Assembly: GCA_001792895.1 (NCBI GenBank)
Contig: MARA01000034.1
Location: forward strand, 248,001 to 312,000
Reading direction: 5' to 3'
DNA length: 64,000 nucleotides
Origin: Lentinus brumalis
Taxonomy: Eukaryota > Basidiomycota > Agaricomycetes > Polyporales > Polyporaceae
Part shown: positions 23,069 to 33,643 of the stretch, one piece after another
Layout of the letters: the number at the start of each line of letters is the position of its first letter
How positions within the stretch are numbered: the first letter of the stretch is position 1
Position numbers and translations under genes: made by a program
The notes under the pieces: generated by a model
What the model saw: the letters and a program-made list of their open reading frames with translations, nothing else
What the model was told of the DNA's origin: nothing
Databases searched by the model: none

Positions 23069-24567
23069 TCAATGTCTTCCAAGGGCTTCCCAGATCGGAT
23101 AGCTGACCGTCGCCGGCGGAGGGAGCGACAAGGATGACGGGACTTGAGGAGGATGCGAGCTTGCAAATGAAATGTCCAACAGCGTCGCAACGCATCCGAT
23201 TGCTATCAAAAGAAGCAACTGCCACAGCGGATAGGTGACTGGCTCGAACTCGACGAGACCACTTTCGTCCGCATCAGGATCGGGGGTGACTGAGAAGAAA
23301 CTCCAGATAATGGCCTGGGGTTCGACGTTAGAATCCGATGTAGCCTGCGGTCCGAGTTTCCGGTGTAGAAAGGCACTCACGATGTATTCCTTACCGGACG
23401 TCTCATCCAAATGCCCTCCTCCATGCATGTCGTTGATCGAAATGCAATCAGGCGGCATCCGGAACCGGTTTGTCTTCGCACCGTCCAGGACTGCACCGTG
23501 GTCAGTACGTCTACTGACGTGCAGTCATCGGTCGGCCTACTTACCATACATGCGCGACATGGTGTTCCTGCTCGCTGTGAGCAAGTCGAAGATATCGGCC
23601 AAGCGAGTAGCAATCTCATCGTCCGCTGTCGCGTCGCGGACGTTATGACTTTCCTAGACATGGGGGTCAGCAAGTCCGACGATCACAACATACAGATCAG
23701 AAGTAGTCCTTACATTCGAGCGAGCCAAGCGCAGGGTGTCCTGACACAGTAGCAAGCTGGTCTTGTGGATCACGTTCAGTCTTTCCTTCACCGGGGCGTA
23801 TAGATCCACAGCAGATTTCTCTAGGTCGCTCTTGAATGTGCGAGTGGACCTTGTTCTGGAAACTTTAGGTCTGCATCATGCTTGAACGCTCAGACAGATC
23901 ACTCACATGGTAAGCGCAGAGGGTTTGGCGGCGCGTGATCCCATCCGGGGACGCGCGAAACTGCTGCTGACGCCCCGCTCCAACGTGCTATCTGTGTATT
24001 GGCGGGGTGTCGAAGCAGCATCCTGAATGGGAGGCAAGAGGTCCTCCTGCAGCACGACGGACGTGCCAAGAGGCTCGAAGTCGCAACCATCGGCGCGCCA
24101 CTTCTCGTCCTCCGGAGGCTCAACAGAGAGAAGGAGAGATCCAGCTAAAGACGCGAGAGACGATGTTGGAATTGCTGGCAAGGGTATGCTCGGCGAGTGT
24201 ATGTCCGGCGAATACATAGTCGGGGAGCTATAACCCGGAGACGAGTCGTCATGCACGTCGCCAGCGAGATCCCACGTTGGTGATGCTGTGGGGAGTAATC
24301 ACGGCGACGAGGTGACGAAGATTTTGACGACGAGGAGTCCATGCAGGCGGTGTCTCGCGGGAGATGAAGATGGTGGTAGAGGAGAGCGCGAAGAGAGCCG
24401 GCCACACTCAGCGCTATCCGAAAAGTCTTTGTGCCGGCTCGTTGACGACACTCGTGGGCTCTCAAAGCCCAACAGGAAAGCACAGCACAAACAGCCAGGG
24501 GAATATATAGAACAATCTCGTATAATCTCACATTACAGATGGTGTAGAATAGCAGGGACAACGTCAT
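23069..24567 (-). CDS. Element gene G: multi-membrane-segment protein, function unknown
   Basis: Start ATG 24567, stop 23069. The N-terminus is strongly hydrophobic (YEIVLYIPLAVCAVLSCWAL) and may form one or two membrane segments. A Ser/Pro-rich region follows (SSPTMYSPDIHSPSIPLPA). The C-terminal half looks folded: DEIATRLADIFDLLTASRN, CISINDMHGGGHLDE, EYIVSAFLHRKLGP. It ends with a second hydrophobic stretch (YPLWQLLLLIAIGCVATLL) and a Pro-rich tail. Four or more introns of about 50 bases are implied; the junctions near 24.3 and 23.9 kb were only partly resolved. No family was recognised. The bitopic layout suggests an internal-membrane protein. Confidence 0.55.
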
Positions 24568-24634
24568 TGAAGTGAAACTGTAAGATGATCAGAATAGACG
24601 GTATGACAAGACGGACCACGGATACTTACCGCGA

Positions 24635-25735
24635 TCAGAACAGCGTCTGTGGATCAGGACCGCGCTTGCGGAGTATATTTCGCCACGTGCCGGTAGACCT
24701 TGACCATGCGGTAAGGATCCCATTGTCGGCATCACAACTTTGGTGCCAGATGCGTATGAACGACAGCGTGGGATGAGCGGATGCGACCCTGTCCGGCTTC
24801 AAACCACGCTGACGCTTCCCAACCCATTGCAGGAGAATCTCCCGCTCCGTGGCTGACGTCGGACGAGGTACGAACGCGGCACTAGTGCGAAGAGCGAGGT
24901 CCTCGAGAGCGCTGAGTCTCAGAAGACTGCGAGACCAGCTTCGTGTGTCCTTCCAAGCTCTGCGTGCGTGATCCTTGCGACGCTACGGAAGTTGTGTCAC
25001 TGGTCAGGTGCCAAGACGAATGCGTCAACGAACTTACATATGAACGTGCTGTCTCGAGCAACTTCAACTTGCGCAACCTGGGTGCCACAGCGGCGATGCT
25101 GTCCAATATGTCGTGGTCGTCGGGATAGAAGTCGATAGTCAGCGAGAACAGGGCCATGAGAGGTGGAGACATCGTTCGTAACACGGCGGGGACATTAGAG
25201 AAGGTATTTGGCGCCTCTTGTTGGGTCAGGCGAAAAAGCCGGGGATGGATGAGACCCACACTGCATTCCGTCGGGCATTCAACTGCCAAATGCTGAGGCG
25301 TATGCAGCAGTCGCAGCGGACAACCTTCCCCTGGGTTGCGCAGGCACGGGCCTACGCAGAGGTCGATAAGTCTTGGCTGCAAAGGCAAGAACGGCAGTAG
25401 ATGGCGATGCGGGAGATTGGTCTTGAAGAACTCGAGTTGGGCATAGCCCAAATCACGAAGGAGATCATTTGGGGTGTCGGGGGAAGATGTAGGACGAGGT
25501 CAGTGATATGGGGAGCCATCGCAAGACATTGTCTTAGCGTTTCGAAAGGCGGTGGAGCGTCGAGCTCAATAACAAGTTCGCGGATAGATCGAAGGAATGG
25601 CTGGTCGTGTGCTTCGTACACGAACGCGGCCACGGACACAGGGGAGGAAAGACGCTATGAATGAGATCGTGGCGGTCAGGGGTCGGCGGGGATGCGTGGA
25701 TCGGCAAGAGAAACACATACGATAATGTCGGTCAT
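24635..25735 (-). CDS. Element gene H: LRR-like protein resembling fungal F-box proteins without the F-box
   Basis: A 15-base first exon (25735-25721) encodes MTDII and joins to 25654 through a 66-base intron. The product has leucine-rich segments (IRELVIELD, HITDLVLHLP, RLRKLKLLE, LFSLTIDFYP) and a C-terminal block (RIWHQSCDADNGILTAWSRS) like the ends of agaricomycete F-box/LRR proteins. The usual N-terminal F-box (LPxE...CRxW) is absent, so either the gene is 5'-truncated or the family never had one. Two more introns lie near 25.36 and 25.0 kb. If related to F-box proteins it might still bind substrates but not Skp1. Confidence 0.55.
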
Positions 25736-26268
25736 GGGTATATGCAATATAGCGCACAGCGCGTTATGAAATGGTTCTCGTCGCCGGGACACAAGGAGAG
25801 GGAAGGTAGATAGTTGTGGACTCGCAGTACGGCGGCGGCGGGTTGCCCTCTAGGCCAGCATAAAGGTGCTTTGTCCAGAGACTCACCAAACAGTCCTTGT
25901 CTCTCCTCCGTCTGCTAAGCCCATTCCTCCGCAATTGTAGAGCAAAGACTTGACGAGCCCGACATGATCGTTTGATGCTTGCCAATGGACTGGTAGGCAG
26001 TTCGGAGTTCGGATGTGAGATAGATATTAACGATGGTGCATACGGAGTACAGAGGTGGAAGTAGAAGAAGCAGAGAGTACAAGCGAGAGACTGATTAGAG
26101 TGTGCAAGGGCGGAAGGGATGCGGAGTAGATCTATGTGTTGTGGACGAGGAGGAGCGTGGTAATAAGTCGGTCCGAGGGGCACGAGGCTCTCGAACGCAC
26201 GAGCGCTCGTGTCGCGCTCTCGACCACGTTGAATTCGACGCTGGATAGCCTCCTCCGAGCTCTCCGGC
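25736..26268. other. Intergenic within the element, possible small gene
   Basis: On the minus strand near 25880-25770 a short frame reads LEGNPPPPYCEST. This is similar to LEGNPPPAYHHHEG at the C-terminus of the membrane protein at 56394-57324. A complete gene could not be assembled, so it is listed only as a possible fragment. Confidence 0.3.
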
Positions 26269-27509
26269 CTACAAGGGCGCTTTGGGGAGGAGAGAGGATA
26301 TGACGGAGGGTCCAGTTGGCGGAGAGGTCACCTGTCCACCTCGCAGGAGCTCCTCTTTGATCCTGTTGAGGGAGCGCTCGATGCCGGCGAGGTCTACCTC
26401 CACAGGAATGCCAGGATATGGGTCGGTGTTACGATTGAGGAGCCTTCCTCATAGCTCACTTAGGTCGGTGTCAATGATCATCAGGGACTGCGTGGTTGCC
26501 GACACATAGGCGGCCGCGAGTGAGCGATATCGATCGATATTTTGCACGACAACGGTACGATACTGGACGTCTTGCTTCTTATCTTGGTACGTTCCCCGGA
26601 CGAATGCCGCAAGATCCCATTGAAGAGCGATGTATGCCGAAGACGCTGAGAAGGACTCCTTCAAGCAGAGATCCTGGACAACCGCAAGTCTCTCCTCCAG
26701 CGACTCCAGGCCGCTTGCAGCATGGGTAGCGGCGACAACAATATCCGCAATCTGGTTGGAGAACCGATGCAGAGCGGCATCGTACGCGCCAACCGCAGAT
26801 AGGGCAAGCTCCCGCCGGTTCCCCTGCCCTTCGTCGAGAGAGCGCCGTGCAAAAGCGTTGAACGCGTCGATACTTGAGTGGAACGTAGACCGTTAGTTCG
26901 GAACCACTTTGATGCAATTTGAGCTGCGTACCTGTCTACGAGACCATTGACTCGAGCAGAAACCTGCTGCAACGCTCGCCCAGAGAGTCGAGAGTCGGCC
27001 ACAAACTTGGTAAGTGCGTCCGCCAAATCGGTTTTACTAGTCATATTGCTAGCGCGAACGGCGACGATCAAGTCTTTGACGGACACTTCAGCGTGTCTGA
27101 GATTGAGGGCCAGTTTCGATCCGGCCAGAGATTGACCGGACAGTTCGTCGAGAGCGCGATTCTGTAGGCCCATGAGCGTGTCGAAGTCGACCAGGGGAGA
27201 TGGGACCCTGGTCTCGGGCGCGAGGACGGCATTCGAGCAGATGGAAAGGTGCGAGACGATGGGGACCGTGCAAATGTTCCACGCGGTGGATTGAAGCGTC
27301 ACGATGGCGGAATCAGTCATCCCAGTGAACATATAGGTCATCAGAAGACCTGAGACTGCGACGCCCATAGGTAGACGCGTCAACACGAGCACCGTCTGCA
27401 AGACATCGAGAGCCGCGCCGGACAGAGCGGCAAGGGCTCCCAGGGTGAAGCGGGCGAGCGAGTGCCGTAGAGACGTGGTTGCGGGAGTGGCATCAAGCTT
27501 TTCAAACAT
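26269..27509 (-). CDS. Element gene I: helical membrane protein, function unknown
   Basis: Start ATG 27509, stop at 26269. The N-terminal ~90 residues are hydrophobic (TLGALAALSGAALDVLQTVL, then MGVAVSGLLMTYMFTG), consistent with one or two membrane segments. The remainder is almost all helical (LVDFDTLMGLQNRALDELSG, ALQQVSARVNGLVDR, LHRFSNQIADIVVAA, LESLEERLAVVQDLCLKE), as in a long coiled-coil or bundle, and ends in a Pro-rich tail finishing LLPKAPL. Introns fall near 26.9 kb and near 26.45 kb. No family was recognised. A membrane-anchored coiled-coil protein beside a SUN-domain gene could be a partner of it, but that is inference only. Confidence 0.62.
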
Positions 27510-27832
27510 GGCATGAGCACGTCACCGCGAAAGATAGCTTATAACGCACCTCATGTTGTGAAGAGACCTCACTAGGGATAGGGCTGTCAGACATACTGGG
27601 ATGGCGTACGACGACGATGGAGAGGTGGATGGGAGGAGAACGTCGCTCAACTGCGAACAGATAAGTACCGGGAGTAGTGAAAGGACATTGTTCAACAAAG
27701 AAGCCATCGGGTTGACGTGCCACCATGGTGAAGCCTGGCAAGGCACACTGCAGATGCTCAAAGCAGGTGGCATTCGACCATTGCACTACAATCACAAGGT
27801 ATAACGGACGAACACACATCGCACGAACCCGA

Positions 27833-28587
27833 TCAAGCCATGTCGGTGTCCTCGTTGCCGTTGGCGGCGTTGCCCTCCGCAGCGTTTCCCGCAGCATTGC
27901 CAGCGGCCTCCGCGCCTTCAACTTCCTGGTTGCCATCCTCCTCAACGGTCTGAATGCTCGCTTCGACAGTCTCAGGAAGAATGGGGAGGTGACGCCGAAC
28001 GGCGGCGTGGACCAGGTCCAGCGCCATGGCGTCACGGACAGCGTCCATCCCCATCGCCTCAGAGATGATGCGAGCCACCTCCCAGAATTCATGCCTGACG
28101 CTGAACGTAAGCTCGAAGCGCCACTGATCTTCGTAGGTGACGGCAATCGTATCGCAGGACTGTGTGTCTCGTCAACGACGGCAAGTTCATGCAGGTATCA
28201 AGTGAACATACCTGCTTGATGTCGAAAGACATCCTTGGGTCCGGGAAAAAGAGACGACTGAGAAGGACCGGTGGGCAGGCGCAGTGCGTCTCATCGACGA
28301 GTTCGGCCGCAACCAGGCAGTCTGAAGATGCAATATTGAGTTACAAGACCCCAGAGCCAAGCATAACACTCACGAAGATTCTTGGCGCACTCGACGATGA
28401 AGAGGTGAATGGGCTGACGGCGATCCGGGCCACCGAGGGGGATGATGTGGCCGAAGCGCATGTCTTCGCGGAACACGACGGTGCCACCGACCGAGAAGTC
28501 GACCAGTGCTTCCCTGTACATCATAGAAGGGTCAGAGTTGATGTTGAATGAAACAGGCCAGGAGACGACTCACTGATAGAGAGACAT
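27833..28587 (-). CDS. Element gene J: conserved-looking protein with acidic tail, function unknown
   Basis: Start ATG 28587. Four exons read MSLYQ, then EALVDFSVGGTVVFREDMRF, HLFIVECAKNLR, CACPPVLLSRLFFPDPRMSF and YEDQWRFELTFSVRHEFWEV. The end is an Ala/Gly/Asn/Glu-rich acidic tail closing EDTDMA at 27833. Introns are about 50-60 bases with GT..AG ends. The compact beta-rich N-terminal block with two Cys (CACPP) looks folded. The gene diverges from the WD40 gene over 300 bases. No family name could be assigned. Confidence 0.62.
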
Positions 28588-28887
28588 CGCCGTGAACAGC
28601 AGCAGCAGAAGAGGTCGCGTAGAGGGGTAGATGAGGGAGTGTCGCAGAGGCCTCGAGCGTTGGCAGCATTATATGGCAGCAAAGAAAGCACCCCACGGGG
28701 GCCATGTGTTCGTGACGGAGCGGGAGAACAAAGCAGGAAGACGAGGCTGGTATAGTTGGCGCCGGCTCGAATTGCGGACAAAGGGGGAGACCGCCGCACG
28801 TGACCGCGAAGCGTTCTCGGACGCGTCTGATCACCTCGCCACACTCTGCGCTGTACTGTCACCATCACTATCCTCATACCTGCTATC
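28588..28887. promoter_or_regulatory. Divergent promoter region of genes J and K
   Basis: Exactly 300 bases separate the divergent starts at 28587 and 28888, so the two genes probably share regulation. No individual site is assigned. Confidence 0.45.
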
Positions 28888-31299
28888 ATGCCGTTACGCT
28901 ACAAGCAGAAAGTTCACCTCAACAATGGACACACTCGAGGCATCACGGCCGTTGCTTTCAGCCCTGCGGGCTCTCACCTGGCCACGGCGGGGTTAGACGG
29001 CGACGTATGTATATGGCGCGTCTCAGACGGAAGGCTGTTGTATCGCTACTCCGGAGTGTCTCCGGTGCTCTCCCTTATATGGGTGCCTAGTGGTGACGAG
29101 ATACTTCTATTTGGGACGAAGGACGGAAACATCCTCATGCTATCGGTCTGCAGAGCTTTGGTACGTCCTAGCAGTCCGCGGCGACGTTCCCTCATTCTGA
29201 CGGAGAACACCACTAGCATGACTTTTCTATGCGCGGCTTCTGTGCCCACAAGTATCCTGTGGAGAGTTTAGCCATTCGTGGGACCCGCATTGCCTCTGGC
29301 GCTTTCTGCGAGCTCAAGATATGGCAGTGGCGCGAGAAGGGTAAGAGCTCGCTCGTTGATATGTATCTCGCAGACTGACCTCCCATCATTTATATTTAGA
29401 GCAGAGGTTTGTTTGTGAGGTACAACTTCCAGAGCCGCCGAAAACTTCGCACAACGAGCACAAGGAGGTTATCGTCACCAGCCTGCATTGGACAGGAGCT
29501 GACGAGCACCCCCTCCTGGTTGTGACATACATGTTTCACGGCGTTCAGTAAGTTTTGTAACTACCTGAAAGCCATGTCAATTTGCTGATGACCCCACACA
29601 GAATCTTCAATGCAAGGACGTGGGAGAGTACCCGCACCATGCCATTGCATGGGAAAATGTTCGTACCGCAGGATCTCCCCGCTATAAACCATTACGCTGA
29701 CTTTCCTGAAGCGCACACGCGAGTCTCTCTGCTGACGGACAGCATCTCGCTGTGTCCAACCTGGTCCGTGGGTTCGATGTCTATCGCCTGCACAACGAGG
29801 CGCCCGTAGGCGTCATGACGCACGAGGTGGGAAAGCCTCGCCCTACCCCCATCCTCTTCATACATAATGGCCGAGCTGTGGTGGGAGGGAGTCTCGTGGG
29901 TAAGGTGACGGTGTGGGACTTACATCTTGGGAAAATGCACACCCTCAACATCCCAAGTGCGTTGACTAGTGATGTGCGAGCCCGGCTCGGCTCGAAAGCC
30001 GCGGCTACGGCTCGGCCTGGGGAGCTACGGCCTGCTCAAACTGCAGGCCGAGCTCTCCAAGACGGCTCAGGCTCAGCTCAAGCTCGGCTCGGCCTGAGCC
30101 GGAGCCCACAGGCAGTGGCGGGCGCTATCTTACCGCCGCCCTCCTAAGCTTCTACTGTCACTGTCAGTTCGCGAAGACCTACAGTAAGACGCGTCTTTGG
30201 ACGCGTCTCGTCAATGTCCGCCTCTGCCCCACCGTCCCGCGCTGTTCGACATGAGGAAGCGCGAGGAGACACGTTCTTGGACATGTCTGCTCTCGCTCTA
30301 GCCTCATAGCGCGAAGATCTCAGCCTCTGCATCCTCAGAGCGTGAAGGCCTGCGACAAAACGCGTTAATCAGCGCATCCCGTCGACCTCTGTCTTCGCTC
30401 CACCCTCCTGTGCTGCAAGGGCGTTGAGAACCAACAGAAAACAAGTCCAGGTACTTATGACAGGTCTTCCTGTGCAAGAACATGTGAGTAACGCTGCTTG
30501 GGAAGCAACCAGGCAAATGTATGTTCATAACTCACATTAAGTAGTTGCAGTATTATCAGTTCACTAGCGTCGAGTACTTATTCTCGCCCTACACCAGCGC
30601 TATTGAGCCCGAGCTCGAGAGCCTGGCTCGAGCTCACCGTGGTCGTGAGCCGAGCCATCAGGCTCCCCAGGCCGCCTCAAAAGCTCGGCTCGGCTCGGCC
30701 TCAAGACGGCCGGCTTGGGGAGCCTGACGGCTCGAGGCCGGGCTCGTCACATCACTAGCGTTGACTGAGGTTTCGCATTCTTCCGACTCGGACGTGAGGC
30801 TAACTACCTGTTAGATGGCTCTCCGGTACTCGCCCTCGCGGTAAGTTGTGCGACTACAATGTGCTAGCTAAGAAGTCATTCATTGTACGCTAGGGACATT
30901 GCATTCCAGGTCCGCAGCCGGCAGACTACCGCTTCCAGATTGCGACCGGAATATTTAACGAGCACGGCGACTCTACCTGCATCATATGGGAGACCATGGA
31001 GCTGGGTGCGCACAATTTACTGACGAGCTCGTTTGTCACTCATGCCCTCGCCACAGAACCGCATACGCCAAAAGCCGCCGACACGGGGAGCAGTGGCGGC
31101 TTACCGAGAGTGGCCGCAAAGGAGGCAAACGCGAAGACTACTTTGATGAGCTGTTTGAAGAGGGTGGTACGTCATACTGTTTACCCGCAAGGCGGCACCT
31201 GCTAACATAGCGCAGGTGAACTGGACTGCCGTCGGGGCGATCCTCACAGCCGCCGCCGTCTTGTTTGCGCTCAGCATGGTGCCGCCGGTTGAAAACTAG
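28888..31299 (+). pseudogene. Element gene K: tail-anchored WD40-repeat protein, broken by a hAT-like insertion
   Basis: Start ATG 28888. WD40 blades are clear: GHTRGITAVAFSPAGSHLAT with GLDGDVCIW, then LIWVPSGDEILLFGTKDG, AIRGTRIASGAFCELKIW, SADGQHLAVSNL, and GSLVGKVTVWDL. Several introns of about 50 bases interrupt it. After VTVWDLHLGKMHTLNIPSAL the frame is interrupted by a 791-base element (29967-30757) and resumes in the same reading sense. The last exon, after an intron near 31170-31214, encodes a hydrophobic tail (AVGAILTAAAVLFALSMV) and stops at 31299, as in tail-anchored membrane proteins. Unless the insertion is spliced out, the product is truncated. The call as WD40 is secure by motif; the target membrane is unknown. 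Confidence 0.7.
29967..30757. mobile_element. Non-autonomous hAT-like element, 791 bases, nested in the WD40 gene
   Basis: The ends are inverted: the left reads TAGTGATGTGCGAGCCCGG and the right is the reverse complement of TAGTGATGTGACGAGCCCGG. The 8-base sequence GCGTTGAC flanks both sides (29959-29966 and 30758-30765). An 8-base duplication and TAG..CTA-type ends are diagnostic for the hAT superfamily. No transposase is encoded. Long GGCTCG/GAGCC-rich arms surround a less GC-rich core at about 30150-30530. Confidence 0.88.
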
Positions 31300-31499
31300 G
31301 CGATGTGTAGATGGTAGAATCCAGTCGTGCGCAGGAATATAAGTCTGTTCGACGGTGATACAACGGCGTGTCTAGTTTGTCGACGAAGGTGTCGACGGCA
31401 CTCGTATCGGGGTATTGAGCGGCGGACTTGCGCGCCGTCATGCTCCAACGAGTCCCGGAGAAGCGACGGCGAGCCCGGCATAGCCTTTCGACGAGGACA

Positions 31500-32460
31500 A
31501 GGGCTCCTTGGAGCTCTATTGGGGCGCAAACAAGGGCTCTTTGGAGCTCTATCGGGCGTATTGCTTGGCGGTCTTTCGCGTCGTGGTGCACGGAGAGACG
31601 CGACGGCGAGCCCGACGGAGCCTCCAGCCGAGACCAAGGACGCCGTAAGGCTTTATGCAGGTGCTTTCAGGTAGCGAGACGAAGCCCGGGCTTGAACAAG
31701 GGCCCTTTGGAGCTCTATCGGGCGCATTGACCCGCCGCCTTTCGCGCCGTGGTGCACGGAGAGACGCGACGGCGCCCCAGCTGAGACTAAGAAGGCTGTA
31801 TGCCGGTGCGTTCAGGTGGCGATCTTGGTTCTCCGGATTGTCGAGACGAAGCCTGGGGCTTGAACAAGGGCCCTTTGGAGCTCTATCGGGCGCATTGACC
31901 CGCCGCCTTTCGCGCCGTAGTGCACGGAGAGACGCGACGGCGCCCCCAGCCGAGACCAAGGGCGCCGTAAGGCTTTATGCCGGTGCTTTCAGGTGGCGAT
32001 CTTGGTTCGCCGGATTGTCGAGACGAAGCCCGGGCTTGAACAAGGGCTCTTCGGAGCTCTATCGGGCGCATTGACCCGCCGCCTTTCGCGCCGTAGTGCA
32101 CGGAGAGACGCCCCCAGCCGAGACCAAGGGCGCCGTAAGGCTTTATGCCGGTGCTTTCAGGTGGCGATCTTGGTTCGCCGGATTGTCGAGACGAAGCCCG
32201 GGCTTGAACAAGGGCTCTTTGGAGCTCTATCGGGCGCATTGACCCGCCGCCTTTCGCGCCGTAGTGCACGGAGAGACGCGACGGCGCCCCCAGCCGAGAC
32301 CAAGGGCGCCGTAAGGCTTTATGCCGGTGCTTTCAGGTGGCGATCTTGGTTCGCCGGATTGTCGAGACGAAGCCCGGGCTTGAACAAGGGCTCTTTGGAG
32401 CTCTATCGGGCGCTTTGACCCGCAGCCTTTCGCGCCGTACTGCTCCCTGGAGTCCCGGAC
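31500..32460 (-). repeat. Tandem repeat, same unit, about 7 copies
   Basis: The reverse-complement anchor GAGCTCTATCGGG or close variants recurs at about 31511, 31543, 31710, 31878, 32053, 32221 and 32398. The two innermost copies are diverged or partial. The arms therefore differ in copy number, pointing to unequal exchange or slippage. Confidence 0.85.
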
Positions 32461-32884
32461 AGGCGCGACGGCGAGCCAGGCGGAGCACCCAGCCGATACC
32501 AAGGGCACTGTAAGGCAACTGTAAGGCTCTATGCCGGTGTCTTCAGGAGCTCTGTACTCGCCACCATCCACGCCGTGGCACTCTTGCGAGTCCCGCCGGT
32601 GATGCGCTCTTGAGCCCCGAGGTTGACTCATCGCGCTTGTTACTGCGCTCTCGAGTGCGCGAGGGAAGCGTGCCGACTCCCGGCTGTGCCCGCCACGTCG
32701 TTCTCTGGAGCTCTGGGCCGGGCGGTATTGCCTCCCTCCTTGCGACCGGCGGCGCTCGTTGGAGGCCCGATGGAGGACGCGTCGGTGCGCACAGGGGTGC
32801 TGCCTCTACTCCTCGACGGGCGCCGTGTTATGTATTGAGTAGCGGGCGAGTCTCGCAGAAACCAGAGAGCCGGACCGGCGGACA

Positions 32885-33265
32885 TTCGAAGTTTCCTCTG
32901 GTATGCAAGCAAGGGAGATGTCTGGCCGCCACTTGAACTTTCAGCAGAATTTCCGCCGGTCGCTTGTACTCGACACATACCTTTGTTCGGATAGGTCGAT
33001 TGTTAGTCCGATGTAACATTGCCAGAAAATCGGGGGAAACCCGGAGGAAATGATGGCAATTTCCTCTGGTGGGACAAAGGGATGACATGTTATCTACCGG
33101 CACCATTTCCCGCCCATGTCCGCTCAAAGGTCTAGATATGATTTCCGACCACAGAACTGCGCCGCCGGAAATCACCGGGAAACGTCACGTTTCCGTCACG
33201 ACAGCACAGCCCCCGTTTTGTCGGAAATTCTTCATGTCCGACCGTTTTCCTCACCATTTCCCATC
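32885..33265. promoter_or_regulatory. Subterminal GGAAA/TTTCC cluster (right)
   Basis: Mirror image of the left subterminal cluster, with the same motif spacing in inverted orientation. Confidence 0.5.
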
Positions 33266-33292
33266 GACCGGTTCCAGCCTTTGCCCGTCGTG

Positions 33293-33643
33293 AGGCCGGA
33301 GACTCGGGGGGACATAGTACAAGTGGGGGAGACGGCCGGCATCTCAAGCATGAAGATAATTGAGGGCTTTTATGTGTGGGTTATACAAGGGTGTCTATGT
33401 GGCGAGAAACGAGCAGACGATGTTGCATATAACCTCGGGGCAAAGCGACAACAGTGGACGAGACAACACAAGAAATGGTGATGATGGTAGGAAGCGAGTC
33501 AGCGGAACACGACCAAAGGAGAGACATGGTTAGAGGACGTTGAACGTCGAGACGGAGTAGATGCGGGTCTTGCACACGTTCTGCCTGCGTCTCCGGAGAG
33601 ATGAAGAGCTCCTGAGGCTTCGTGTACGTCTGAGGCAAGTTGG
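33293..33643. other. Host sequence right of the element, 3' flank of the first F-box gene
   Basis: The first two bases (AG) form the proposed target duplication. No gene was seen before the stop codon of F-box gene 1 at 33644. Confidence 0.5.

Larger units (their letters stand above)
6333..33292. mobile_element. 26,960-base cargo-carrying CACTA/CMC-like DNA transposon
   Basis: The ends are long inverted arms. The left terminus reads CACGACGGGCAAAGGCTGG and the right terminus is its reverse complement. Matching positions sum to 39625 (for example 6450 with 33175, and 7292 with 32333), so the outer 960 or so bases pair without net indels. AG lies directly outside both ends, as expected for the 2-3-base duplications of CMC elements, whose ends begin CAC. 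A Tnp2-type transposase sits near the centre (22859-18705). The interior of about 23 kb holds ten further gene models, most on the minus strand. The alternative, unrelated host genes caught between two separate insertions in inverted orientation, is less likely because the ends are matched and the transposase lies inside. Confidence 0.82.
31500..33292 (-). repeat. Right terminal inverted arm
   Basis: Inverted copy of the left arm. It is longer because it carries about seven rather than five tandem units. It begins about 200 bases after the stop codon of the WD40 gene and ends at CCCGTCGTG, followed by AGGCCGG. Confidence 0.88.

Noticed and set aside
29967..30757. The insert in the WD40 gene as a large intron
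   Set aside because: Its ends are TAG..CTA with an 8-base flanking duplication rather than GT..AG, so it is a transposon.
6333..33292. Starship-type element
   Set aside because: No tyrosine-recombinase captain gene was recognised; the element has long inverted arms and a Tnp2 transposase instead.
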